A stretch of 64,000 nt of DNA, from positions 682,001 to 746,000 of the forward strand of contig NC_082409.1 of assembly GCF_004011695.2 (NCBI RefSeq). The letters are read 5' to 3'. The position numbers were made by a program, and so were the translations under genes. The notes beneath the pieces were generated by a model. It was not told where the DNA came from. It ran no database searches and saw only the letters and a program-made list of their open reading frames with translations. Positions 43,962 to 53,630 of the stretch are shown in pieces; positions within the stretch are counted from its first letter, which is position 1, and each line of letters begins with the position of its first letter. This stretch comes from Ascochyta rabiei. Lineage: Eukaryota; Ascomycota; Dothideomycetes; Pleosporales; Didymellaceae.

Positions 43962-44282
43962 GCCGGGCGCGGACGAGGGCTCTTGATTGTCTTGGTCACG
44001 AGTGTCTTGTCTTGGTCATTGTCTTGGTCATTGTCTTGGTCATTGTCTTGGTCATTGTCTTGGTCATTGTCTTGGTCATTGTCTTGGTCACGAGTGTCTT
44101 GTGCGTCTTGGCCGTTGTCCCTCCCCGGCCACTCGCCGTGCTGGCCTCGCCGCGGGGGTGTCGGTGATCGGTCGAGGAGCTCGGCCCAATCTCGGGTGAG
44201 CCTAGCGCCAAGCACAAGTCTTGACGACTTGATCTTGATCTTGATGTCTTGATCTTGACCCCCCTGCCTCTGCGCCGTCAAC
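43962..44282. promoter_or_regulatory. Divergent promoter, dynactin p62 / NDUFAF5
   Basis: The 321 bp between two divergent starts is dominated on its left by a 12-bp tandem repeat (44009-44090). The right part, CCTTGATCTTGATGTCTTGATC-like, is also repetitive. Confidence 0.55.
44009..44090. repeat. 12-bp tandem repeat GTCTTGGTCATT, about 6.8 copies
   Basis: Perfect 12-base units start at 44009 and repeat every 12 bases to about 44090, where the unit changes to GTCTTGGTCACG. The array lies 48-130 bp upstream of the dynactin p62 start and about 195-275 bp upstream of NDUFAF5, within their shared promoter region. Confidence 0.93.
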
Positions 44283-45475
44283 ATGAACACGCTCTCGGTC
44301 CGCGCCTTCATCCCGCCCCTGACGCGACGAGCCCTGACGCGACGAGCCCTGACGCGACGAGCCCTGACGCGACGAGCCCTGACCCTCCCCACCCTCCGCT
44401 GCTATGCCGTCCAGGCACCGGGCCCGCCCACCGTCGACATCTTCAGCACCCACCACAAGTGGGCGCAGAAGGAACGTGCCGCCGCAGACAAGGAAGCAAG
44501 CCGCAGCGTCGACTACCTGAGGGATGAGGTCGCTTCACGGCTGTGTGAACGCGTCCTGGTACGCCTCCCACCCTCCCTGCCAACCCTCGTGCTAAACCAG
44601 CCCAGGACATCAAACGCCACTTCCCACACGTCCTGGACCTGGGCGCAAACGCCTGCAATCTCGCCCGCGCACTCACCCTGCCCTCCCCAGACGAGCCGGA
44701 CAAGGGCCCGCGCTCGAACCGTGTTGGCAAGCTCACCGCCGCCGACTCTTCCGCCACGCTCCTGTACCGCGACGCCGACCTGCCCTTCAACCACGAGATG
44801 GAAATCCTCAGGCACGTCCTGCCCACCTCGGAGCTGCTCCCCTTCGAGCCAAACACGTTCGACGCCGTCTTCAGCAGCCTGAGCTTGCACTGGATCAACG
44901 ACCTCCCCTCCGTCCTGGCCCAGGTCAACAACGTCCTCAAGCCCGACAGCCCCTTCCTCTCCGTCATGATGGGCGGCGACACCTTGTACGAACTGCGCAC
45001 CTCGCTGCAGCTGGCAGAGCAGGACCGACGTGGCGGTGTCGCTACCCACACCTCGCCCCTGGCAGACGTAAAGGACGTCGGCGGTCTGCTGCAGAAAGCA
45101 GGCTTCAACCTCCTCACAGTAGACGTCGACGACATTGTCGTCGACTACCCAGACACCTTTGCCCTCATGAAGGACCTGCAGGCCATGGGCGAGTCCAACG
45201 CAGTCCTGGCCCGCGAAAAGGGCGCCATACGCAGAGACGTCCTCCTGGCCGCGGACGCCATCTACAGAGAGCTGCACGGCAACGAGGACGGCACGCTTCC
45301 GGCCACCTTCCGTCTGATCTACATGATCGGCTGGAAGCACAGCCCTGATCAGGCCAAGCCTCTCGAGCGCGGCACCGGCATGTTCAGCATCAAGGACTAC
45401 TTGGAGAAGAACGGCGAGGGCGGCGAGGGCGGCGAGGGCGACAAGGGCGGCGAGGGCGGCGAAGGAAAGCGCTAG
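44283..45475 (+). CDS. NDUFAF5: NDUFAF5-like mitochondrial methyltransferase, complex I assembly
   Basis: Two exons, 44283-44558 and 44606-45475, give 381 residues. A mitochondrial presequence with a repeated Arg-rich unit (RRALT four times) precedes the SAM-methyltransferase-like domain: VDIFSTHHKWAQKERAA, HVLDLGANACNLARAL (SAM-binding loop), FDAVFSSLSLHWINDLPSVL, PFLSVMMGGDTLYELR and TFALMKDLQAMGESNAVLAR, all characteristic of NDUFAF5. The enzyme acts in the matrix; human NDUFAF5 hydroxylates an arginine of NDUFS7 during early complex I assembly. The C-terminus ends in a Gly/Glu-rich repeat (GEGGEGGEGDKGGEGGEGKR) not usual in the family. The ATG is chosen because the presequence begins directly there. 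Confidence 0.92.
44319..44378 (+). repeat. Perfect 15-bp coding repeat, four copies, in the NDUFAF5 presequence
   Basis: Four identical CTGACGCGACGAGCC units encode LTRRA repeats, giving RRALT four times in the mitochondrial targeting region. The copies are exact at DNA level, which points to recent slippage expansion rather than selection for diverse sequence. Confidence 0.95.
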
Positions 45476-46025
45476 ATAATCAACGCACGAAAATGAATTC
45501 CACCCTCCTACCGACCCGACCCTCCGTCACCATCAGTGCCAGCCTGCTGAGCATGGCTTGCATGTACAGCTCGGGCACGCACCCGTCACCACTTAGCTCA
45601 CCATCTTCACAAAACACACCCATCCACGACACGACAAGAAAACCATGTTTGCATCCCTCCCCGTCGAGATGCAGCGAGCAGAAAGTGCGCAAAACTCCAC
45701 AAGCCTGATGGAGAACGACATTCGCAAGCCGTATCCTGGCTGTCTGCAAGAAGACCAGGAGGCGTTGAAGGAGCTTCCTGAAGCGCGGAGTCAGCGGTGA
45801 TGGAAACGCGGAGTTTGTTGTCGTTTTGCTTGTACATGACCCTTTCACCACCCCCTTCTTCCGTTCCAGATATCACCATGAAGGCGCTTGACATACACAC
45901 CACTGACATGTCTCCGCTGCTGCAATGATTCCAGCTTCCGCACCGCCCAATCCGAACCTCATCGAACCCCGTCTCCGCACGCCAACCCTCCCAACCCTTG
46001 CCAGCACACGCCATCCTCGTCCCCT

Positions 46026-46292
46026 CTATCCACTCTCCATCCACGTACCACCAAACTCCCTCCTCAGCCGCCCCAACGCCCGCTCCAGCACCCAAAGATC
46101 CACCGCGTGTCCCTGGCGCACAATCCCGAAACACAGCGCCTGGCTGCCGCTGGGGAACGACGCGAGGTGTGTGAATGCGTAGTCGAGCGCACGCATCGTT
46201 GTCGACGGAGGGAGGGAGAGGGCCGTGCAGAGCGAGTGCAGGGCCCGGTGCGCGAGCGCGCTGGCCCCCGAGCGTGCAGGTGCGAGCTGCAT
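46026..46292 (-). CDS. Possible small hypothetical protein, 88 residues
   Basis: An uninterrupted frame of 88 codons with a plausible protein-like composition, containing MRALDYAFTHLASFPSGSQA and LWVLERALGRLRREFGG. I do not recognise a family. It may be one exon of a larger gene, since a CAG acceptor lies just upstream on the minus strand. A competing minus frame reads through the same DNA. Support is only open-frame length and composition. Confidence 0.2.
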   Translation of the reverse strand: MQLAPARSGASALAHRALHSLCTALSLPPSTTMRALDYAFTHLASFPSGSQALCFGIVRQGHAVDLWVLERALGRLRREFGGTWMESG

Positions 46293-46401
46293 CTGGTTGC
46301 ACCTGTGTGCCTGGTGGGCTGTTGAGTTTGTGGTCGGGTCGTGTTGATGTTTTGATGGCTGCTGTCGTGTATGCTGTGGTGTGTGCTGTGGTGAGGGTTT
46401 G

Positions 46402-46680
46402 GAGAGCGAGGTGAATGGAAGTAAACTATAAACTTCAGTTAAGGATAAGAGAGCGAGGTAAATGGAAGTAAACTATAAACTTCAGTCAAGGATAAGAGAG
46501 CGAGGTGAATAGAAGTAAACTATGAACTTCAGTCAAGGATGAGAGAGCGAGGTGAATAGAAGTAAACTAATGTGAACTTGAGTGGAGAGCGAGGTAGAGT
46601 GAGGTAGAGTGAGGTAGAGTGAGGCGAATGGAAGTAAACTAAAGTGAACTTCAGTCAAGGATAAGAGAGCGAGTACTTCG
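46402..46680. repeat. 47-bp tandem repeat, about five to six copies, some degenerate
   Basis: The GAGAGCGAGGTGAATGGAAG core begins at about 46402, 46449 and 46496, a period of 47 bp, with later copies altered and interrupted by a short (GAGGTAGAGT)n expansion near 46596-46620. Each unit also contains AGTAAACTATAAACTTCAGT. It lies between NDUFAF5 and the unrecognised gene at 47097. Confidence 0.9.
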
Positions 46681-47096
46681 TTCCACAGCCTATATCTACT
46701 CTTTTCATAACCAAGTTACAGAAATAGATAAGCTTGTGTTGGTATTACTGCATCTATGCTCGTTCAACAGCAGTGTGCCTCCCTCGTACAGGGAAAAGAA
46801 CCCAGCGCCTGAAAATCAGACAACACGCTGCTATTGTATCCGCGTGACACCTCTCACCCAAGCCACAGCGATGTTCAGAAAGTGTCCATCCAGTGTTTCC
46901 AAAGGCTTGCCGAGCTCACCAAAGCATGTGACTTTCTCGACTTGTGGACTTCGGACCGCGCGAGCAAAACAGACATGATGGTTTCCAACGACGCCGCTGC
47001 TCCTCTGCTCTCGGAGAGAGGCTACGCTATCCGAAGCCAGTTCCATCCTCTCCACCCTCTCCCTTTCACCTCAGACATATATACACTGCCGCCACC

Positions 47097-48328
47097 ATGA
47101 CGGGAAACACTTTCACTCCCACCGACTGGCGCAGCACATGCAGTAGATGCTCAGTGAGTGATATGCCTCGATATACATCTCTTCCCAGCGAGCCTTCTAT
47201 TCGTTCGTCCACCCATTCATCCATCCATCCATCCATCCACTCAAAATCACATCTCGCTTCGCCTTGCACATGCCAGACACAGACATCCCCCCAGGCACCA
47301 ACGGCCCCTGGCACGCTCTCGACGCCGACTACCCGGCCGGCATGATCTGGGAAGGCACAATGTTCGCGCCCGGCCGAGACGAGGCTGTCTGGGGACGGCA
47401 AGATGCGCTGGAAGTCGTTGGACGTGAGTTTCCCCCATCTCTTTCTCCACCCGCAGTTTTTCTTCCTGTTTTTTCTCTTCTTCGTTTTTGCGTTGTTCTT
47501 TGGACTTGGAGACTCTTTGTTTCCATCCGACTATCCATACATTCACTCACTCACTGATTGACTGACTGACTGAATGACTGAATGACTGACTGACTCGACA
47601 CAGCACCAGGCCCTCTAGACGACGAAACCGCACCAGACTACACCTGGCGCGTGACCAACTCCGGACGGCGTGTGTACACGGGCGAGGCGCGGGTTAGGAG
47701 TAAGCGGCCGGGTGCGCAGCAGATGGCGTACCAGACGGGGTTCTGGGCGCGGTGGGACCGGGGGGAGCGGTGGGTTGCGAGGGGTGGTGAGGTTGCGGGG
47801 GAGCGGTTTCCCGACGGGCTGCCTATTCGCTCGGGGGGTGGAGAGGGGCAAGTGTTGGGGAGGGAGGGAAGCGCGCCTACACCAGTGCCTGCAGAGATGC
47901 GGATCGTGTCGATGCGTGAGCACAACCGGGGAGGATTTGGAGATTTGGCTCGGCACCCACAAGTCCCCGTACCAAGCACCGCTATCGCCGTCGACGCACA
48001 TGTAGACGGCGAGTACGAAATAGATACAGACTTCCCCACCACCATCACACCCACCCCACACCCCCCCGCCGTCATCGCAGCGCAGAACGATCTCGTCTCA
48101 GACAGCACACCGCCCAAGACGTCACCGCCCCGCGTCATCACCACCTGGGACGACGACAACCTGCTGAGCCTCTGGAAGTGGAAGGTGATTCGCAAGAAAG
48201 GGTTCGAGCCGATGCTGGCGCACTTTGAGGGGCAGACGGTGCAGTCGCTGCGGCAGGCGTGGACGACGCATAGAGTGCGGTGCGGGGAGTTGGGGAGGGC
48301 GTGGAGGGGGGCGGGGAGTGGGTCGTAG
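47097..48328 (+). CDS. Unrecognised protein, about 305 residues, three exons
   Basis: Exons 47277-47423 and 47604-48328 are well supported; the first coding exon starts at ATG 47097 and ends at 47142 (frame-consistent, donor GTAGAT) or possibly 47153 (better donor but wrong phase). The protein contains PPGTNGPWHALDADYPAGMI, WEGTMFAPGRDEAVWGRQDA, YTWRVTNSGRRVYTGEARVR and a C-terminal WDDDNLLSLWKWKVIRKKGF. I recognise no domain, signal peptide or membrane helix. Trp-rich, charged segments fit a soluble protein. The second intron contains a GACT microsatellite. A (CATC)n run lies in the first intron near 47216-47240. It may be a lineage-restricted gene. Confidence 0.7.
47540..47597. repeat. GACT/TGAC tetranucleotide microsatellite in an intron
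   Basis: Repeated ACTG/GACT units with ACTGAATG variants end just before the CGACACAG acceptor of the last exon of the 47097 gene, so the probable branch-point region lies within the repeat. ACTGAC elements of the repeat match a fungal branch point. Confidence 0.85.
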
Positions 48329-48482
48329 ACGGGGATGAGGGAGGAAGTGGACTGGAGAGGGAGAGAGAGAGATCCTGGGGTTGATGTAGTGGTGCAATTA
48401 TTATGTAAGAGTCTTGGTAGTCTCCACATGGCTGTGTCGTGGCCCTGGAGACTGTGCTCTTGCAAAGTTGACGTCCTCCAGT

Positions 48483-49545
48483 CTACTCGTTACCCTTCAG
48501 CTTCGCCGTTCCGTCAGCAGCGACGTTGATTCCGCTCTTGCCGCCGACGCTCGTCGACCCATCGGTTCCCTTTGTGATTCCCAGATCGCCGCCGAGGTTC
48601 TGCGCACCCCCGTCCTTGCCCAGCGTGATGCCTGCTTCTTCCGAGAACTGCTCTGCTTCCTGGGTTGCTTTTACGCCATCTGCGTTTTCGCCTCCCGCAG
48701 CGGGCTTCTCGCCTTTGGGCTTCTCGCCTTTGGGCTTCTCGCCTTTCGCGGTGGCAGCTTCGGCTTCGGCTTCGGCGCGTGCGGCGTCGCCTTCTGCGCG
48801 GCCGGGCTGCGACTCTGTACCTGCGCCGCCTGATGAGGCGGGCTTCGGTGCGGGTGTTTCCTCCGCCGCCGCGGGTTTGTCGCCAGTGGGCTCTTTTGCT
48901 GCAGCACCTTCTTCGGCAGCCTTGGGCGCGGCGCTCTCCTCACCGGCAGCAGGCTCCTTACCGGGAGCAGGTTCCTTACCAGCAGCAGGTTCCTTACTGG
49001 CAGCAGGCTCCTTACCGGCAGCAGGTTCCTTACCGGCAGCAGGTTCCTTACCGGTAGCAGGTTCCTTCGCAGCTCCTTCGCCCGCAGGGGCTGGCTCTGA
49101 ATCCTTGGGTGCAGGACTCTCTTTCGCAGCCGCAGGCTCAGCAGTCATCGTTCCATTGCCTGCAGCTCCAGCTCCGCCCTTTTTCGGCTCGCGAGCACCG
49201 GCGGTCATGGTACCGTTCCCTGCTGCACCGCCCTCGGCGGGCTTCCCTCCAGCAGCGGCTGCGCCATCCTTTCCGCCTTTGCCGCCTTTGCCGCCGAGCT
49301 TGAGTCCGCCGCCGCTGATGCCACCGTCAGGGCCACCCAAAGTGAGGCCGCCGATTTCGAGTTGGCGGCGGACAGGGGTGGAGTGGTACGTCTTGGAGAT
49401 TGCATTCTGAGCAACAACGTTAGCGATGATGATCTCAGATATCAAGTGTCATGGCACGTACGACTGAGCTGCGCAAAGGAATCGAGAGCGCTTCAACGCC
49501 GGAAAGAGCGAGGAAGGCGACAGCCAAGTTATTAGTGAACTTCAT
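48483..49545 (-). CDS. Secreted low-complexity protein with KEPAAG hexapeptide repeats
   Basis: Two exons, 49545-49462 and 49406-48483, give 335 residues. A signal peptide (MKFTNNLAVAFLALSGVEAL) is followed by a dibasic site (PVRRQLEIGG), a plausible Kex2 cut. Then come Gly-rich GGLTLGGPDGGISGGGLKLG, two NGTMTA segments with N-glycosylation sequons, about seven (K/S)EPAAG(K/E) hexapeptides, a KGEKP repeat and a C-terminal Gly/Asp segment with LGKDGGAQNLGGDLGIT and GKSGINVAADGTAKLKG. No catalytic motif is visible. It is probably extracellular or wall-associated. The hexapeptide region corresponds to an 18-bp DNA repeat. It resembles fungal secreted repeat-containing proteins in architecture only. 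Confidence 0.8.
48945..49070 (-). repeat. 18-bp coding repeat, about seven units (KEPAAG)
   Basis: On the + strand the units read GGCAGCAGGTTCCTTACC with small changes (C/T and G/A), giving seven in-frame copies. It encodes the hexapeptide array of the secreted protein at 48483-49545. Unit sequence is similar but not identical, so the array is somewhat older than the NDUFAF5 repeat. Confidence 0.93.
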
Positions 49546-50051
49546 CCTGAACAGTAGGCGAGTCCGAATTAGAGCCAAGAACGGAGGTGAGCAGCTGACC
49601 AGCAGACAAGCAACAGACACAAGCAAAGACAAGAAAGCCCAAGGAGAATAGAGTTCGTCTTGACCATTGATCGTTACCAGTCCGTCCTTTTGAGGGACGT
49701 CGTCCCCGCCCCACGCACGTCGTAAGTCGTCTTGGCGCAGGTATAGAAACGCATGCGGAACGATTGCAGAACGTCTTGGCTTGCTTGGCTCCGCTGGAAG
49801 GAAAGATCAAACGAGTGTTCGCGGTGATTGCCGAATCCGATGATGCGGTGCGAGTCGCGGCAGAGTCACAGGTGGGATCCTTGCTGTTTCAGAGACACCA
49901 AGGTCTGGAGCAACCCAGGGAACGGAGAAGCTGACTCCCAGCATCGAGTTTCTGGTCGAGTAGAAGTAGTCGTAGCCTCATTAGCTGACTGCGAAGAACA
50001 CAAGGAGGGTACACTTCCAGATCGCCGGAGTTTTGCGTGTTGCCTCAGGCT
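49546..50051. other. Intergenic, secreted-protein promoter and YwbE gene 3' flank
   Basis: About 500 bp without a convincing gene. The left part should be the promoter of the secreted repeat protein; the right part follows the stop of the YwbE-domain gene. Confidence 0.45.
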
Positions 50052-50705
50052 TCAATCGGCAAAGTGCTCTTCAACATGACGCGCAACTGCAGCCTCATCG
50101 CCTTCGAACTTGTAGCATACCGGGCAGACCGCACTCTCTTCTGGTAGAAGTGGTGGAGATGGTAGTACAGCTTTGCTCTGCTCATGCCTCTTATCCGCCT
50201 CTTCCAAGGCTGCGAACAGCCCTTGGTCTTGGTTCGAAGTCCGATTTTCGTAAAGATAGTCGTCGTCTTCTCTGATATCTCTTTCCATTCTCCCGCCCCT
50301 CCTGCCTCCTCTCCCTGCGCTTGCGGCCCCTTCACCGTTTCGACCCAGATTTGCGTCAGGCCCGCCAACGACGGCTTCACCCTGCTGACCCTCGGCTTCA
50401 GAAACGAGGCCTTGTACCCTACCGACCCTGCCATCACGAAGCCGAACTTTGACTCCACGAGGATGGTCTCCGCGTGTCAGCAGGTCTGCAACTATGCCTT
50501 TGACTTGGTGACCGGATTGTTGGTCTTCCTTGAGAACAATCGAGACGCCGCCTCCAGGGTGGATTGCTCGTATTGGAGGAACAGATGTGTACGCTGGCCG
50601 CGGTCTTGTTGGGCGGGGTGAGCTGTCATTCGTGTTTCCTCCCCTCCCGCCTCGTCCCCCTCCGCGCTGGGTCGAGCGATTTGGTCGCCCTCGTCCTCGC
50701 TGCAT
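50052..50705 (-). CDS. YwbE-domain (DUF2196) protein with C-terminal zinc finger
   Basis: A single exon of 217 residues from ATG at 50705 (MQRGRGRPNRSTQRGGGRGG). The N-terminus is an RGG-rich tract, usual in RNA-binding proteins. A YwbE/DUF2196 domain follows: GGGVSIVLKEDQQSGHQVKG, IVADLLTRGDHPRGVKVRLR and DGRVGRVQG. A second RGG-like patch (GRGGRRGGRMERDIREDDDY) leads to a C-terminal single zinc finger, CPVCYKFEGDEAAVARHVEE, with C-x2-C-x11-H-x3-4-H-like spacing resembling UBZ/C2HC fingers. The function of the family is unknown; the RGG content suggests RNA association (inferred). Confidence 0.85.
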   Translation of the reverse strand: MQRGRGRPNRSTQRGGGRGGRGGNTNDSSPRPTRPRPAYTSVPPIRAIHPGGGVSIVLKEDQQSGHQVKGIVADLLTRGDHPRGVKVRLRDGRVGRVQGLVSEAEGQQGEAVVGGPDANLGRNGEGAASAGRGGRRGGRMERDIREDDDYLYENRTSNQDQGLFAALEEADKRHEQSKAVLPSPPLLPEESAVCPVCYKFEGDEAAVARHVEEHFAD

Positions 50706-51060
50706 GCTATGCTTGCTCTCTACCAAAGAAACGGACGGTAAGACCGTGTTGATTGTTCAGATGAGGGAAGATTTCCTCGCTCTTTCAGCGGATCTAAGAT
50801 CGATCGACGTATCCGTTTAAACTGTGCTAGCCCGAGAACAATGAAATGCCAACGTAGCGTGAGAAGTTTTTTGTATGCTGAACGAAGCTCAGTGTAATTA
50901 ACGTATGGTGGAATGACAATATAAGAAACGAAACATGCGAACCGAAAGAACATGCACGCCTTGGCCAGTGCGTAATTACGTCATCGGCCATAAAGAGTCG
51001 CAAGGAGCAGGAAGCAGGTCATCGGACCATGAGATTTAGAGGGCGGACTATGACTAAACC
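50706..51060. other. Boundary between gene-rich and A+T-rich DNA
   Basis: Base composition changes from about balanced to strongly A+T within a few hundred bases, starting near 50900-51060. No gene was seen on either side after the YwbE-domain gene's upstream region. Confidence 0.7.
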
Positions 51061-53563
51061 TAGATAGGCAGGCAACCATGCTTTAGCAGGGATCTCTAAA
51101 AGATAGCATAGTCTAGTACAGCTATATTAGGTATAGTAACAAGCTTTTACTAAGAGTTATATAATAACTTAACTAAATATATTTTAGTTCTATTAAAAAT
51201 ATATTTTTATAGTATAGTAGACCTTTTTTATATATTTAATCCTACTCTAAGTAATAGCAACTATAATAGTAATAAAAGAGAAGAGAGCAGCTTTAGTCTT
51301 TATAATACTCTAGAAGTAGTTAAAATAGATCTTACTACTTAGCTAGGTGTTATTTAGAGCAGTAAAGGGAGAAATTAAGTATAGTAGACACAAATATGTT
51401 TTATACATATTTCTAATATATTACAGATAAAGATCTAATTTACGCCTAGAAGTTTATAGGGTACTACTCTTAATGCTGTTAGGCTTAAGTATAGTATAGC
51501 GCTGCCTCTATATCTAAAAGGTCTTTAAGATAGGTATATATATATTGTTTAGCTAGCTAAAACTATATATAGATTACTATAGATATAAGAAGCTATACTA
51601 GTATAAGCAACTTAGGTATATTACTAGAACACGTTTCTACTACGTTTCTAACACATTTAATTAAGTTCTAGTACTCTAAGGCTGTAAAATTATATAAATA
51701 ACTAATATTCTGTTTATTTCTTAATAGCTATACTTATAGATAGAAGTATAAGTGTACTAGTATTAAGTACTATAAATATCTTTAAAATAGATTAAAAGTG
51801 TATTTATATAGTAAGGTTATAGAAGAGATATATAACAATCTCTATAAGATTTAGAGTAGTGTCTCTAAGAGAGTTTTAATAACTAGATAAAAGTAGGTAT
51901 AGGTGTATAAATGTGTTCTATATATATTTTAAGTATATTATACTAATATCTTCTTTAGGCTATATATTAGTATTAACTACAAGTTTAATAAAGGGTGTTA
52001 TACACTAAAAAAGGACACATATAAGCTATAGGTTAGGCGCTAATAAGAGTAGGTAAGTAAGCTGTTTAGATATAATATAATATAGTTAAACGTGTTCTTA
52101 ATATATTTTACGATATTAGTAGATATAAGTTCTTTATTACTTATAGATTATATTAACTAAATATAGATAAAAAAGATCTTATCTAATAGGTTTAAAAGGA
52201 GGTAGATGTAAGCTATCTAGTAGATCTCTTCTAGAACAGTCTCCCTATACTAGAGAATAAAGAGAATAGTAGAGAGCAGTGTAACATTATTAAGCCTATA
52301 ACAGGTAATCTCTAAACCTGTAGTAAGTAGCAGGAAATAAGTTCTAAGCACGTTCTAAGTATAACAGGTAATAATTACCCTTAAGAATAGGGCTAGATTA
52401 TTTGTTAGTGTAACTGTCTAGTTATATTTTATATAATTATTCTAGATAATTTAGAATATACTCTATACTTTATTCTTATTATCTTTAGAACACATTTATA
52501 TACTCCTCCTCCTCTATTTATTATAGAACTAGATTATATACTAGATATTATAAATATTCTTTATCTAATACTAACCCTTTAGACTTTAAGATGTATATAC
52601 TAAGACGTAAACTATAATATATTACTAATATATTTAGTAGACTTCTTAAATTTGCCTTAGCTAGTTATATATCTTACTAGCTACAGATTCTGTTTAATTA
52701 AGGATCTAAGTGCTGCCTTTATTAATAAAGATTATGTTATATATCTTATTAATAAGAAGAAGCTTATTTAGTTTCTATATAGTAGAGATATTAAAGGTAT
52801 TCTATTTAAGTAGAGACTTAAACATTAGGAACCTATAACAGTAAGTTAACGTGCCTTTAACTTGTTTTAAAGATATTTATGTATACTAGGCGTATATTTA
52901 ATATATTATAACCTCTACAGCTAGGATAAGTATTATCTACTTTTATAATAAACAGGTAACAATCTTTGTTAAGTAGTAGATATTTTAAATAGACATGTTA
53001 TTTAAAAGACTTACAGGACAATAGTTAGAGGTTCTCTTTACTATCTTTTTACCTAACTATAGAAAAAGTATAATTAATTTATAACACCTTAAGAGTATGT
53101 TCTAACCTAGTTCTAGTTATTACTCTTAGCTAAATTATTACTAACTTATAACAAAGCTAGATGTATAAGAGTTAGTTTAAGCTGTTCTTTATAAAGATTA
53201 CTAAAAGAGCTAGTATATCTATTTAGTAGTACTATCTTTATATAAATAGGTTATATAGAACTACTATTAATATAGATAGCAAGTAGATAGCTAGTAAGTT
53301 GCTCTAACGTTGCTTAAACACACCTCTAACACGTTTTAGGATTTAGAAGATATCTCTCTTTAATTAATCCTTCTAATTAACTATAGTAGTAGCAACTTAT
53401 AAGTTGTATATAATTCTGTAATATCTACTTTCTATAAAGTATAGATTTAGTATATCTACAGATAGAATATATTAAGAACTTATTATAGGGATACTTAAAG
53501 TCTCTACTTAATATTAAAATAGCTGCTAAGTACTATAAGCTGTACAATCTTCTTTAGTATAAG
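51061..53563. other. Old, heavily RIP-altered repeat remnant (left part)
   Basis: The sequence is extremely rich in TA dinucleotides and poor in C and G, with stop codons in every frame. No family motif can be read. It is interrupted by DNA transposon copy 1 and continues at 55432-55805. The degree of change is clearly greater than in the two DNA transposons, so it is the oldest layer. Identity is unknown. Confidence 0.75.
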
Positions 53564-53565
53564 TA

Positions 53566-53630
53566 ACGTACCCCACGGACGAGCCAGTCACCGGACGAGT
53601 CGGTCACTTTTGCCAAGCCCCTACCAAACT
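53566..53630. repeat. Left terminal inverted repeat, DNA transposon copy 1
   Basis: A 65-bp repeat starting ACGTACCCCACGGACGAGCC. Inside it are two direct copies of a GGACGAGcCaGTCAC-like unit, about 16 bp apart, likely transposase binding sites (inferred). It matches the right repeat at 64 of 65 positions. Confidence 0.92.

Larger units (their letters stand above)
45476..47096. other. Intergenic with 47-bp satellite; possible small gene unresolved
   Basis: This 1.6-kb gap holds a 47-bp tandem repeat in its right half (46402-46680) and a possible small frame at 46026-46292 (-), described separately. Another 231-codon minus frame at 45607-46302 overlaps it in a different frame; the two cannot both be right and neither shows a family motif. 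Confidence 0.4.

Noticed and set aside
42879..44252. 457-codon + strand frame opposite dynactin p62
   Set aside because: Antisense of p62; Gly/Arg/Val-rich, ends in the 12-bp repeat translated as WSLS units, no family signature.
45607..46302. 231-codon minus frame after NDUFAF5
   Set aside because: It conflicts with another minus frame, has mixed composition and no motif; kept only as intergenic.
48526..49410. 294-codon + strand frame opposite the secreted repeat protein
   Set aside because: Pro/Ala/Ser-rich antisense of the KEPAAG repeat. The minus frame has a signal peptide and a correct intron; this frame has neither.
1..50950. tRNA or other structural RNA genes
   Set aside because: No convincing tRNA A/B box pair with a foldable cloverleaf was seen by eye; a covariance-model scan would be needed to exclude them.
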